From NCBI RefSeq assembly GCF_030580865.1, contig NZ_JAUQSY010000014.1, positions 62,001 through 126,000 on the forward strand: DNA of 64,000 bases, read 5' to 3'. Below are positions 25,101 to 33,400 of the stretch, in pieces. The stretch comes from Hymenobacter aranciens (lineage in GTDB: Bacteria; Bacteroidota; Bacteroidia; Cytophagales; Hymenobacteraceae). A program made the position numbers and the translations under genes. The notes below the pieces were generated by a model, which was not told where the DNA came from, ran no database searches, and saw only the letters and a program-made list of their open reading frames with translations. The number at the start of each line of letters is the position of its first letter. The first letter of the stretch is position 1.

Positions 25101-26413
25101 CCCGTCGTGGCTGCGGTAGAGGTGCCCGAGTAGCCGATGTAGCCGCCCGGGGCCACGTAAAGGTCGTTGTAGTTTGAGCTTTGGCCGGTGTAGGTGGCCG
25201 TGGCGTAGTTATAGTAGGCAAACGAGCCCGAGCTCGACGGCTGCGTATTGTAGAGAATGTTGTTGCGCAGCGCTACGCTGTTCGAGTTGTAGATGTAGGC
25301 GGCCCGCACGTTGCCGGTGGCCTGGGCGGGGTTGTCGAACACTACCGTATTGTGGTAGTGATTCACAAAATCAGAGTAGTAGTTATAGAGGCCATAGGCA
25401 ACACCCGCGCCCTTGTCGTGATGAATCTGGTTGTTCACCACTTCGATGGGGGCGCCCGAAGTACCGTCGGAATAGTACAGGTAGACGCCGTAAAAGGCCA
25501 GGGTCGAAGTCGGGCTGGCGGTGTAGAAGTCGTGCAGGCGGTTGTTCTCGACGCGCCCGCCGGTGTTGTAATACACGTAGAGGCCGTAGCCGGTGCCGGC
25601 ATCGCCGCGGTTGGGGCGGCTCAGGTCGTTGCCGCTCAGCAGCACGCCGTTCTGGTACGAGTCGTACACGCCGTAGTAATAAAAGTTGCGGATAATGTTA
25701 TTCCGCAGCACGTTGCCTGCGCCACGCGAGGCCGAAGAGCCTATCAGCGTCACGCCGTAGTAGCCCCCGATGATGGTGTTGCGCTCCAGCAGCAGGTTGT
25801 TGGCGTTGTTGCCGGTGGTGGTGGCCGTGGAGGCGCTGCCGCTTACTACGATACCCGCGTAATTGGTAGTAGTAGCGCTGGTTGACGTAGTTATCGTGCT
25901 GCGGCGCACAATGTTGTTGTCGGCCTGGCCGGTCAGGTGTACGCCCCAGCCGTAGGTGCCAGGCGTACCGCCGTTGGTGGCGTCGATGTTGAGGCTGTCG
26001 ATGGTCACGTAGTCGGCGCCATTGAGGGCCACTACGGCCCGCGAGCCGGTGGTGCTGGAGCCAAACCGAATGGTGCGCCCGTTGCCGTTGAAAGTGATGC
26101 GGTTGGTAGCGCTGGCGCCGCTGATGGCCGACAGCGCCAGCTGCTCGGTATAAGGCCCGCCGCTCACGTTGAAGGTAACGGGGCCGCTCACGCCCGTGGC
26201 CAGGGCCGTCGCCGCCGCCCCGAAGCTGGCGTAGTTGGTGCCGCCCGTGGGCAGGGCGCTGTTGATGGTGTAGGTGCCCGAAAGCTGGGCAAATGCGGCC
26301 GGGCCACTCAGGGCCAGCAGGGCCAGACTCAGCCAGCGGCCGAGGCGGCGCAAGCGGCCCGACTGGTGGTTTTCGTTACCCGAAGGGTAAATTAGTAAAG
26401 TGCGTTCACGCAT
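22154..26413 (-). CDS. Large secreted beta-helix/CARDB protein with T9SS type A sorting domain
   Basis: 1,419 residues from ATG 26413; signal peptide to about residue 44 (LALLALSGPAAFAQ). Two similar modules (about 45-500 and 620-1080) each open GTYTI or GVYTI and run as Asn/Gly-rich right-handed beta-helix coils (NNLLLERNTIIGGYYGV, GYYCLRVNG, NNIIRNFYYYGVY). Each ends in DxGAxEFTP and is followed by a CARDB-like beta-sandwich (DVGLVRIDSPTAPVG..., DVAVVSIDAPTATATPG...). A PPC-like domain (about 1195-1325, DNDEPCTAIGI, DVWFSFTP, GQRYYVAISG) precedes the type A signal (LLTVFPNPSNTGQLTLRL ... LAAGLYTLQVRAGG ... RKVVLQ). It is probably a surface adhesin or glycan-binding protein. Its modules match those of the 3,150-residue protein at 30434. 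Confidence 0.9.
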   Translation of the reverse strand: MRERTLLIYPSGNENHQSGRLRRLGRWLSLALLALSGPAAFAQLSGTYTINSALPTGGTNYASFGAAATALATGVSGPVTFNVSGGPYTEQLALSAISGASATNRITFNGNGRTIRFGSSTTGSRAVVALNGADYVTIDSLNIDATNGGTPGTYGWGVHLTGQADNNIVRRSTITTSTSATTTNYAGIVVSGSASTATTTGNNANNLLLERNTIIGGYYGVTLIGSSASRGAGNVLRNNIIRNFYYYGVYDSYQNGVLLSGNDLSRPNRGDAGTGYGLYVYYNTGGRVENNRLHDFYTASPTSTLAFYGVYLYYSDGTSGAPIEVVNNQIHHDKGAGVAYGLYNYYSDFVNHYHNTVVFDNPAQATGNVRAAYIYNSNSVALRNNILYNTQPSSSGSFAYYNYATATYTGQSSNYNDLYVAPGGYIGYSGTSTAATTGATTLAAWQNQGFDQNSVSANPIFVNAAANNLTPTAAAVNAAGTTTTLATVPRDANGTTRTSPPDLGALEFTPATNDVGLVRIDSPTAPVGVGSAPVSITLLNNGISPLTTVQVQYVLNNGTPVTQVLTLSPALASGASRTVSFTTPATLVSGINTLSISVSAPNGAADPTPSNNTLSATFYTALAGVYTIDKTLPTSGRNFASFTDAAAALNSSGIAASVRFNVLNGPYNEQFSLGVVAGVSATDTIGVDGGASKQTLRYSGTVSQPAAVLLNGTDYVTLNNLTIDVSAGATYGVGVHLVGQANNNRISNSVIVGTTTATSATANSAIATSGSVTSGTSAGDANNLRIENNVLSGGYYCLRVNGLSTASPGTGLRIIGNEVRDFYFYGVYLSNSSGPRILANNVHRPVRSTTTFYGIYLTGVVGANVERNRIHDPFGTNTASTSASYAFYLTASDATAAAPNDFVNNAVYSFNSNGTEYGVYNTSSDYMRLFHNTIVLDNANAGGTGISYGFYQTTAATGIDIRNNLFSITRGGTAARYALYFVTTTSGITSNYNDLHIGAGTNYYTGRFGTVNYATLANWRTANSGAYDANSLQENPLFVAAATGNLEPTAVILNGAGTPALLTRVPTDLVGTARTGAPDPGAVEFTPVSNDVAVVSIDAPTATATPGINPVTVTIRNGGTAVLTAVTLSYVVDSGTPVSQNFTGLTLAAGATQQLTFTNGFTVASGPHTLTVTGSLPNGAADGNATNNSQTISFNQPTPDNDEPCTAIGISSTPVAGSNSGASASQQTGIVLPSCSPAAAPKDVWFSFTPTTPDLGLNIAGSAAGMVRVFTSPDCAAGPFTQVFCQSSGANNAGVGNVTLTGLAVGQRYYVAISGFGSSDTEGAFTISTTVVTGTRHAANYLLTVFPNPSNTGQLTLRLAGSAAGTGTAELLNALGQSVLRQPLSGAEAELSTRGLAAGLYTLQVRAGGQVMTRKVVLQ

Positions 26414-26482
26414 ACGAAAATGGTAATAATGGGGGAAAAGCAAAAGCAACCCGATTGGCCGGTTTCACCATAAAGCACATTT

Positions 26483-26502
26483 CATAGTTACGCCTTTTTT
26501 TT
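26483..26502 (-). promoter_or_regulatory. Putative promoter upstream of the 1,419-residue secreted protein
   Basis: On the minus strand: eight A, then six bases, then TAACTATG, close to the Bacteroidota -7 element TAnnTTTG. It lies about 70 bases before the ATG. The same 20-base block (18 of 20 identical) stands before the secreted-protein gene at 40090 (44216-44235), which supports a real element. No clear -33 TTG at the usual spacing. Confidence 0.45.
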
Positions 26503-26739
26503 CAGAAAATACCAATAATCAGCATTCTAATCCGATTCTAATGTTGATGATTCCACGTTTTTTCTGCGGATTTGCAATACCTCGCTACCACTGAAGCGGA
26601 AATGAGTTTGCGAGAGTTCAAGGAAAATCAGCGAAAAAATTACTAATTCCACAAGACCAAAAATCTGCTTCAGGCGTTGCCCTGGCTTCTCAATTATCGC
26701 CAAAACCAAGCGCGCCCCGACCAAACGGCCGGGGCGCGC

Positions 26740-26960
26740 TGCAGCATCGAGGCCATTTCCTTGTTGGCCTCCTTGCAGTCATCGTACTTGCTGCCCACCG
26801 AGAGGTAGAGCATGCCGTCGGGCCCGAAGGCTATGGTGCGCCTGGGGTACTAACCGCCGTTGGGCAGGTCATTAATGAGGGTTTCCATCGCCTTGAGTAA
26901 ACCGTCGGGGTTCTGGCGGTAGCGGCGCAGCAGGTTGTCGTTGCAGAGGTAGCCCGCCCT
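26740..26960 (-). pseudogene. Decayed fragment of a PQQ-type (sorbosone/glucose dehydrogenase-like) sugar dehydrogenase
   Basis: Reading the minus strand from about 26960: NDNLLRRYRQNPDG, METLINDLPNGG, then TAG, then YPRRTIAFGPDGMLYLSVGS, DDCKEANKEMASML. This follows the family order in which GGQHPNRTIxFGPDGxLYxSxGS is expected, so the TAG appears to replace a Gln codon (CAG to TAG). Both ends are missing: upstream the frame runs into unrelated sequence, downstream it stops at a GC-rich palindrome (CGCGCCCCG...CGGGGCGCG, 26711-26739). The identification rests on motif recall. Confidence 0.55.
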
Positions 26961-27068
26961 GCTGCTGGCCGTGCTCGAAGGCATCGCCGAGGGCAGCATC
27001 CACAGCACAACCGCAGCAAGATAACCGCCGACCGCCGCCTGTTTGCCGAATACGACCACGCCCTCCGG

Positions 27069-27383
27069 ATGCTCGAAGAATCGACCGCCCCAAAGCACGT
27101 CATCGTGGAAAAGGACCTGGAAGAGTACACCGAAAAAGCCGTGCAGGCGCTGCGGGAACACGGGGCGGAGGCGGAATTAACCAGGCAGTCTCGCCGCCTC
27201 TTCCACGTCGTCGCCGACTTCCGCGAGCTCGGCGGCACCGGCTACGGCAGCCGGCAGTTTCAGGGGCAGCAGATGCGGCTGCCGCAGCGGCCGGAGTGGT
27301 GGCCGGGGAAGGAGAATTTGGCGCAAGGAGTGGCGCAAGATACCAACTCACCCCTAGTTACCGGTGAATCTAAACACCAGTAA
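27069..27383 (+). CDS. Uncharacterised open frame, probably the tail of a broken gene
   Basis: 104 residues from ATG 27069. The sequence (EKDLEEYTEKAVQALREHG, RRLFHVVADFREL, GGTGYGSRQFQG) has protein-like composition, and the same frame stays open upstream without a start (HNRSKITADRRLFAEYDHALR...). Around 27015 the coding signal seems to switch frame. I read it as the 3' part of a disrupted plus-strand gene. No family recognised. Confidence 0.35.
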   Translation: MLEESTAPKHVIVEKDLEEYTEKAVQALREHGAEAELTRQSRRLFHVVADFRELGGTGYGSRQFQGQQMRLPQRPEWWPGKENLAQGVAQDTNSPLVTGESKHQ

Positions 27384-27385
27384 CA

Positions 27386-27610
27386 ATGAAACCGACATCG
27401 GAAATCAAAAACGACCGAAAGTGCGCCAAGTACGGAGCTTGGCGCAAAAGCATTCGCGAATTAAAGCGCGATAGAAGCGCCACAAGTAAAGAGTTTGAGT
27501 TGTGGGTTTCTCAACAAATTTTTGGAAGCAAATCATCCGGAAATGGGCAAGGAAGTTTATGCACAAAGAAGCACTATCTGTCTAATGCTTGTGGCAACTC
27601 TCAAGAATGA
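27386..27610 (+). CDS. Small uncharacterised open frame
   Basis: 74 residues, Lys/Arg-rich start (MKPTSEIKNDRKCAKYGAWRK), AT-richer than its neighbours. It overlaps the 3' end of the HNH gene on the opposite strand by 10 bases. A second overlapping frame (27495 on) also looks protein-like, so a frameshifted remnant is as likely as a real gene. Confidence 0.25.
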   Translation: MKPTSEIKNDRKCAKYGAWRKSIRELKRDRSATSKEFELWVSQQIFGSKSSGNGQGSLCTKKHYLSNACGNSQE

Positions 27611-28605
27611 AACACCTGCTGCCGGTGCCAGGCAAACGCCTCCAACGACGGCCGATGTTGCGCCGGCAACATCAGTTCCACTCCTTCCAACTGCCGAAGC
27701 TGAAATGAGCTGTTGGCGTTCTCGGTGAAGGCAGAGGAAAACACGACGCGGTAGTTGGCATCCACGGTCAGCAGGCCACGGTCAAAAGCTCTATGTAGAT
27801 TTGGGCAAAGGGCAATGCCATTGGTTAGCGTATTATCAAAGCCCAGCGCAAAGGGCTTGATGTGGCAGGCATCAACCATTGTGATACTGAACGTCGCCGC
27901 TACGTGCAAGCCGGAAATGCAGCAAGTATCGTGGTAGAGCTTCAAAATCTCACGGCGGAATACAGTGCCCCTGTTATACACTTCGATGGCATATTTCTCC
28001 GGCTCTGCCTTTTGCGCCATTGGGGTTTCTGCTTCAACCCGCAGCTCTTGCATTGTCGCCTGATATTCCGCTTGGTTCTCATTCACGATTTCACTCTCCA
28101 ACTTTTTTACGTAGCTCGCGCTGTCGTCGGCAACAAAGGGCACCGCCTGCCCTAGAAAGTAGCTATCCAACAACTGCTGCCGCAATTCCTGCCGGGTGTT
28201 AGGCTGAATGAGCAACGCCGTTAAATTGACGTCAAGCTCCGCATAAGCTACCGCCGCCGACAGGTTGACAAAGCTGCGCATCGAGCCCCCATTTTGCACC
28301 CAAACCTCACAGCCAGGCATAGGATGCAGGCGCCACCAGCCGCCTTTCTCATTCGACAAGTGGTAAAATGGCAAAGCAAAAAGCTTGTTATGGCCTGTCG
28401 TCACCAGCGCATTCCAGTAATTGGAAAAGGTCCGGGTTAGCTCAGGCGTTATCATCACCTGATTCGTAGTTATCCGTCCCATTGCGTACTCATGCAGGAC
28501 ACTCAGCAACAGAACAGGCTTATGTGGAGCGCCCCCGTTTTTAGTGTCGCGGTTGAGCTTGCCGAAAGCGTGGCGGTAGTAGTTGAAAATTCTGTTGGTG
28601 TCCAT
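27601..28605 (-). CDS. HNH endonuclease, putative restriction endonuclease family
   Basis: 334 residues. The C-terminal HNH nuclease core is clear (about 225-285): YHDTCCISGLHV, DACHIKPFALGFDNTLTNGIALCPNLHRAFDRGLLTVD, with the DACHI His as general base and the N and H of CPNLHRAFD as metal ligands. The N-terminal half starts FNYYRHAFGKLNRDTKNGGAPHKPVLLLSVL, which resembles the N-terminal domain of the 'putative restriction endonuclease' HNH proteins (COG3440-like). No methyltransferase gene is near, so it may be a modification-dependent or solitary nuclease, or a defence remnant. It sits in the accessory island beside decayed genes. Confidence 0.85.
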   Translation of the reverse strand: MDTNRIFNYYRHAFGKLNRDTKNGGAPHKPVLLLSVLHEYAMGRITTNQVMITPELTRTFSNYWNALVTTGHNKLFALPFYHLSNEKGGWWRLHPMPGCEVWVQNGGSMRSFVNLSAAVAYAELDVNLTALLIQPNTRQELRQQLLDSYFLGQAVPFVADDSASYVKKLESEIVNENQAEYQATMQELRVEAETPMAQKAEPEKYAIEVYNRGTVFRREILKLYHDTCCISGLHVAATFSITMVDACHIKPFALGFDNTLTNGIALCPNLHRAFDRGLLTVDANYRVVFSSAFTENANSSFQLRQLEGVELMLPAQHRPSLEAFAWHRQQVFHS

Positions 28606-28643
28606 GGTATAGGCGGGATTAATAGCCGGAAAGTAAAGCTAAA

Positions 28644-28674
28644 AAGCCTCAGCCGCCCATCGCCGCTGAGGCTT
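28644..28674 (-). terminator. Intrinsic terminator (minus strand)
   Basis: Stem AAGCCTCAGC / GCTGAGGCTT, 11-base loop, T-run on the minus strand (AAAAA at 28641-28645 on plus). Confidence 0.7.
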
Positions 28675-28675
28675 C

Positions 28676-28808
28676 CCCGTTCTTCCCCGCCCTAAACCCT
28701 GGCCGAACCTACTCCCAGCGCTTTCCATTGTTTTTGCACTGGTCTGACACCAGATTATTCTGGCAGTAGGACTCCTTGGGGCCGCTTGCGCGGCCCCCTT
28801 TTTTTTCA
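28676..28808 (+). ncRNA. Possible small RNA ending in an intrinsic terminator
   Basis: The plus strand carries a strong terminator at 28778-28806 (stem GGGGCCGC / GCGGCCCC, loop TTG, then T8), but no plus-strand gene ends here. Upstream is a small hairpin (CTGGT CTGAC ACCAG, about 28739-28753). A short non-coding transcript is possible; no known RNA family is recognised and the 5' end is unknown. Confidence 0.25.
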
Positions 28809-28823
28809 TCCTATTCGACATTA

Positions 28824-28863
28824 GTGAAAAAGCCCCGGCCGCACATCGCAGCCGGGGCTTCCC
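28824..28863 (-). terminator. Intrinsic terminator of the 324-residue protein gene
   Basis: Stem AAGCCCCGGC / GCCGGGGCTT with T-run on the minus strand, about 27 bases after the stop at 28890. Confidence 0.85.
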
Positions 28864-28889
28864 ATTCCCGCACCAGCCGGGCGCTGGCG

Positions 28890-29864
28890 CTAGATAGTAT
28901 CCCCGCTCGGGGTGTATTCCAGCCGGTACTCGCCCGGCCCACCCTGCCGCTCCTGCAGCACCAGCAGGAAGGGCGCGTTCGGGTCCGGCCCCAGCGTGCT
29001 CAGGTCGGCGATGTAGGGGCTTTCGCGGTACTTCACCACCCGGCCGCGGCCGTCGGTGGGCAGCGCGTCGGGCGTGTCGGCCAGGTAGTAGCGCAGCAGG
29101 GTGCCCTTGCCGCTCTTGTTGCGCAGCGTGCCCGCCGCAATGGTCACCTTATCGCGGCGAATCACCACCTCCGGGATGCCGAAGTGCGTGGTGCCGCGCA
29201 GCACCTTGGGCCGCCGCGCCCCCGCCGTGTGCTGAATGCGGCGCAACTCCAGGTAGCGCGTCACCAGCTTCGGAAACGCCAGCTCCTGGCCCTCCACCAG
29301 CGGGTCCAGCTCCTTGTCCAGCCACTCGCGCACGGCCGTCAGCGCCGGGCCAAACTGCGCCGTCGCCGTCGTCTGCTTGCTCTGTTGCTGCCGGGTGGCC
29401 CCGGCCGTATTCTGCAGCGTTTCGAGCTGGGTAGCCAGGCCGTCGCGCACCGTCTCATCGTAGCCCACCTCCTGCAGCGCCTTGGCATCCAGCGTCGGCG
29501 GCGTATCCACCAGCACCTGCAAGTAGTCCAGGTAGTCCTTATCGGGTCCCTTCTCCATATCCTTCACGGTCGGCTTCAGCGCTTGCAGCACCAGCGCATC
29601 CGTACACACCAGTCCAATCTGCCGGCGCAGCACCGAGGCGGGCCGGATGGTCGCCGTCTTCAGCTCGTCGCGGGTTTGGGTAATGGTGGCCGTGCCCGGC
29701 TTCTGGCCCTGCCCCTGCTGCCGGGCCGCCCCGATGCGCAGGCCCAGCTCCGTAATCGCCTTTTGCAGGCGCGGCACCGCGTTGCCCAGCGGGGCCCCGT
29801 CGCCCAGCAGAAAGGTATGTTCTCCTTCCGCCATCTTCAAAAAATCGTCTTCGTCGTTTTTCAT
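28890..29864 (-). CDS. Uncharacterised protein (324 residues)
   Basis: Start ATG 29864 (MKNDEDDFLKMAEGEHTFLLGDG); the frame is open upstream to 30077 but that part is not protein-like. Most of the protein is predicted helical and charged (KAITELGLRIGAARQQ, ETLQNTAGATRQQQSKQ, ALTAVREWLDKELDPLV, FPKLVTRYLELRRI), with a Gln/Thr-rich middle. The last 110 residues look beta-rich (LRGTTHFGIPEVVIRRDKVTIAAGTLRN, PFLLVLQERQGGPGEYRLEYTP). No signal peptide or membrane segment. I do not recognise a family. It lies in the accessory island between two secreted giants, with its own terminator. Confidence 0.7.
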   Translation of the reverse strand: MKNDEDDFLKMAEGEHTFLLGDGAPLGNAVPRLQKAITELGLRIGAARQQGQGQKPGTATITQTRDELKTATIRPASVLRRQIGLVCTDALVLQALKPTVKDMEKGPDKDYLDYLQVLVDTPPTLDAKALQEVGYDETVRDGLATQLETLQNTAGATRQQQSKQTTATAQFGPALTAVREWLDKELDPLVEGQELAFPKLVTRYLELRRIQHTAGARRPKVLRGTTHFGIPEVVIRRDKVTIAAGTLRNKSGKGTLLRYYLADTPDALPTDGRGRVVKYRESPYIADLSTLGPDPNAPFLLVLQERQGGPGEYRLEYTPSGDTI

Positions 29865-30134
29865 GAGTATTTGGTAAGAAAAAAAGTAAAACAAGCCCGC
29901 ACCGGCCCGGCCAATGCAGCGGCAAGTAAACGAATTTTTCATTACCTGGCATCTACCCACCACGGTATCGCTACCAAAAAATATGTTGCCGGCAGCAGCC
30001 TGATGGTCAGCAGCACACGCCAGAGTAGCGCAGCAGCCGGCCAGGGCTGTTTTTCCCGTTGCCCGCCCCTGCCCCACCTCGCCGCCCCGCCCGGCTCCGG
30101 CAGCCCCCTCCCCCCCTCCCGCAGCCTGATGCCC

Positions 30135-30323
30135 GACTCACGCAGCGCGACGCCCGACTCACGTAGCGCGATACCTGACTCACGTAGCGCGATACCCGAC
30201 TCGCGCAGCGCGATACCCGACTCGTGCAGCGCGATACCCGACTCGTGCAGCGCGATACCCGACTCGTGCAGCGCGACACCCGACTCGTGCAGTGCGACGC
30301 CTGACTCGCGTAATCGTCCCCTT
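30135..30323. repeat. 21-bp tandem repeat (minisatellite), nine copies
   Basis: The unit (consensus CGATACCCGACTCGTGCAGCG) recurs with the GACTC word at 30135, 30156, 30177, 30198, 30219, 30240, 30261, 30282 and 30303, exactly 21 bases apart with a few substitutions. Because 21 is a multiple of three, several frames stay open through it, but no coding signal surrounds it. No spacers, so it is not a CRISPR. Confidence 0.93.
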
Positions 30324-30336
30324 CCCTCCCACCCAC

Positions 30337-30367
30337 AAAAAAAGCCCCGGCCAAGGCCGGGGCTTTT
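30337..30367 (-). terminator. Intrinsic terminator of the 3,150-residue secreted protein gene
   Basis: Stem AAGCCCCGGCC / GGCCGGGGCTT with a 2-base loop and a run of T on the minus strand, about 67 bases after the stop. Confidence 0.85.
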
Positions 30368-30433
30368 CCAATGAAGCTGGTAGCCGGTAGTCAGTAGCCC
30401 GACGACGTCCGACTACCGACTACTCCATAATCG

Positions 30434-33400
30434 CTACTCAATAACCACGCGCTTGGTCACCGTCAGCGCGCCGGCTTTCACCGTCAGCGAGTACACGCCC
30501 GGAGCCAGCTCCGTGGTGACGAATTCGCTGGTCGCGCCGTGGGCCGACATCGGCAGCGTGCGCACCGTCATCACCTGCCCGAGGGCGTTGAGGAGCGTGG
30601 CCTGCACCTTGCTCACGCCGCCCACCGGGGGCAGCTGCAGCGTGAAGCGGCCGTGTGCCGGGTTCGGGTACAGGCTCACCAGAGCGGCGTCGAGGCTGGC
30701 CTGGCTGGCCAGCACGGCAGCCGGGCGGAACACCAGCGTGAAGCGGCCGCCGATGGTACCGGCGGGCAGCGTGCACTGGTAGCTGGCGCCCGGCGTCAGC
30801 AGCGTCGTGGTGCCCGTCAGGGCATCGCGCAGCTCCACGGCCGTGCCCGGCGTGAAGTTCTTCAGCTGCGCCGCCGTCAGGGTGTAGGTGCCGGCCGCGG
30901 GCGAGCCCACGAACAGCGGCACCACCACGGCCTGCGTACCCAGCAGCGGCAAGCCGTCGATGCTCAGGTTGTGCAGGCCGGCCACGGCACTCAGGTTGAG
31001 GCCGTCGGTGTTAGGCAGCTTCACGGCGTCGAAGGCCACATCCTGGTCGGCCGTAGCGCCCGCCTGGAAGTACACATACAGCGGGTCGGTGCTGGTAGCG
31101 CTGCTCAGGTCGAGCTGCACCAGCGGCCGCGTATCGTTGGAGCGGTAGAAGGCCGGCGAGTTGCTGTAGGTGGTCGTCCGGATGGCATTGGTCAGGCGCA
31201 GGCTGCCGGCGCCGGGCTGGGTGGCCCGCACGAAGAAGCCCTGACCGGTTGCAATTTCCTGCGCCCCGCCGATGTTGTTCACAAACGACACATACTGGCC
31301 CGTGTACTGGCCCGTCGAGCGGTACACGTACACGCTCTGGTCGAGGTTGGTGAAATCCGAAGCCGCCAGCGCGTTCCAGTTGATGGGCGACGGGTAGGGG
31401 TTGCCGAGCAGGTGCCAGCCGGCCTCTGCCGACGGGCCGTGCGTCAGGCCCGAGGCCATGATGGTGTCGTTGTTGAGCGTGCCGTTGAAGTCGACCAGCT
31501 CGCTGGCGGCGATGTTCACGGTGTAGCCCTTGGTCACGGTCAGCGCATCGCTGAGCGCCGCGGGCGACACCCAGCCCTTGTTGAAGTCCGAGAAGTTGCT
31601 GGTCGTAGTGGCGATGCGGTTCTCATCGTAGCCATACACCGTGGGGAAGGGCGTCACGAAGCCCGGCTGGGCCGAGGTGTTGTAGGCCGGGTTCACCACC
31701 GGCACAAAGCCACTGGTTTGCAGGTCGCCCACCGTCGAGCCCGTCACCGGGGCCGAGTAGTGGCGGTAGCCCAGGCCCGGGTTCACGCTGGGGTTAATCC
31801 AGCGCTGCACCGTGGCCGTGCCCGTTACCACGCCGTTGGTGTTCACCACCACGGCCGTGCCGGCGGCGCTGCTCAGCAGCGTCAGCGGCTGGCTGCCGGT
31901 GGCCAGGTTGCCGTTGGTCAGCGTCAGCAGCTGCACCACGCTCAGGGCCTGGGTCTGGGTCACGCCGGCCGGGTTGTTCACCGTGAGGCTGCGCACCGTG
32001 GCGGGCAGGCCCGCGCCGGTCACCTGGGCCAGCGTACCGTTGTAGATGTAGTTAGCATCGGCGCTGAAGCTGCGCGTGCCGGCCACCTGAATGGGGCCGT
32101 TGGCGCCGGTCAGCGTGAGGCCGGCCGGGTCGCACACGCTCAGCGTAGTGCCGGGCTGCATCACGAAGGAGCCGCTGCCACCGATGGTCTGGCAGTTGGT
32201 GTTCAGCGAAGCGCCGGTGGCCAGGGTCAGGGTGCCGTTCACCGTCACGGGGCCGCTCAGCGTGGCCGTGCCCGTGATGGTCAGGTCGCAGTACGTGCCG
32301 CTCACCGTGGGCTGGTTGCCGCTCAGGGTCGAGGTGCCCGTCGTCAGCGTCACCGTGCTGGTGGTGGTGCAGTTGGTGGTCAGGTTCGTCGTCAGCAGCG
32401 AGATGGTGTAGGTGCCACCCGCGCTGGGCGTAAACGTGGTACTCTGGGCCGAAGCATTGGCGAAGGTGCCGGTGCTGGGGCTGGCCGAGTAGCTGTAGCT
32501 GTAGTTCGGGTTGGTGGCGCTGCCGCTTAGCGTAGCGTAGTTAGCCGCTGTGTTGAACACGCCCAGCGTTTGCGGGGCCGCCGCAGTAGCCAGCGAGAAG
32601 TTGGCCGCCGTGTTGTTGTCGACCGAAGCCGAGCGGATAACGCCCGAAATACCGCTGGTCGAAGGAATGGTGCCGCTAAAGTCGGCTGCCGTCACGTTGG
32701 AACTGGCCGGGAACAAGGCGCCGTTCAACGCAGCTACGTCAACGATAGTGCTTCCCGACCGCAGCACATAGCCCGTGCTGGCCGTCGACTGGTAGTCGAT
32801 GCCCGTCACGTTGGTCGAGAAGAAGAATCGGTCAGTCGGCGAGTTCGGGGTGCCAGTGCCTGCACTCGTGGTTTTTCCTACCGTCAGCACGCCACCAACC
32901 GGCACGATGGTATTGGCCGGGAAGGTAATGCTCGTGTTCAATACGCCGGTATTGCCAGCGCCGGCCAGATAGTAGCCGTCCAGCGTCAGGCCGCCGGCAT
33001 CAACTGCCACGCTGCCCAGGTTGCTGATTTCAACAATCGTCTCGGCCGTGCTCGGAATGTAGCTCGGCACCGTGCCCAGCGTGGCCGTACCAGAGCGGTT
33101 TATCATCACTTCAGTGATGCGGAACACCGTCGGGTCGCCGTCTTCGGCATTGCGGGCCGTGAGGGTAGCCGGGGTGCCGGTGCACACCGTGGTGCTGGGC
33201 CCGGTCAGGGTCACCACCGGCGCCGGGTTCACCGTGATGGTGAAGGTGCGGATGGCCTGGCACGAGCCCGCGCCGCCCGTGGTGCTGTTGGCCGTCACGG
33301 TATAGGTCGTGGTCACGGTGGGCGTCAGCGTAGCGTTGGCCGAAGCCGTGCTGGGCTGGCTGATGCCGGCGCTGCTGCCGCTGGGGCTGGCCGTGTACAC

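Larger units (their letters stand above)
26414..27600. other. Low-coding accessory stretch (gene remnants)
   Basis: Apart from the promoter block and the dehydrogenase fragment, no intact gene is convincing here. 26520-26700 is AT-richer than the surroundings. On the plus strand around 26975-27080 a reading ...LLLAVLEGIAEGSIHS ends in a stop but seems to continue in another frame (ITADRRLFAEYDHALRMLEES), as after a frameshift. 27386-27610 has a short AT-rich frame. The mixture of broken readings suggests decay after insertion or deletion. Confidence 0.6.
29865..30433. other. Intergenic stretch with minisatellite and terminator
   Basis: 569 bases without a gene. It holds upstream sequence of the 324-residue gene (29865 to about 30000), a C-rich stretch (30060-30125), the 21-bp tandem repeat and the terminator at 30337-30367. 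A GGTAGTC-type inverted repeat (about 30380-30420) precedes the stop of the next gene. Confidence 0.8.

Noticed and set aside
26527..26724. 65-codon minus-strand frame
   Set aside because: Hydrophobic stretch without start context, in an AT-rich interval beside a pseudogene; no supporting features.
28676..28777. tRNA gene
   Set aside because: A small hairpin is present but no acceptor stem or T-loop GTTCGA pattern.
30135..30323. CRISPR array
   Set aside because: Units are contiguous 21-mers with no unique spacers and no cas genes nearby.
28776..30374. Plus-strand open frame that includes the 21-bp repeat as a heptapeptide repeat (SRSAIPD)
   Set aside because: The frame is open because the unit is a multiple of three; upstream it is antisense to the 324-residue gene and has no start context.
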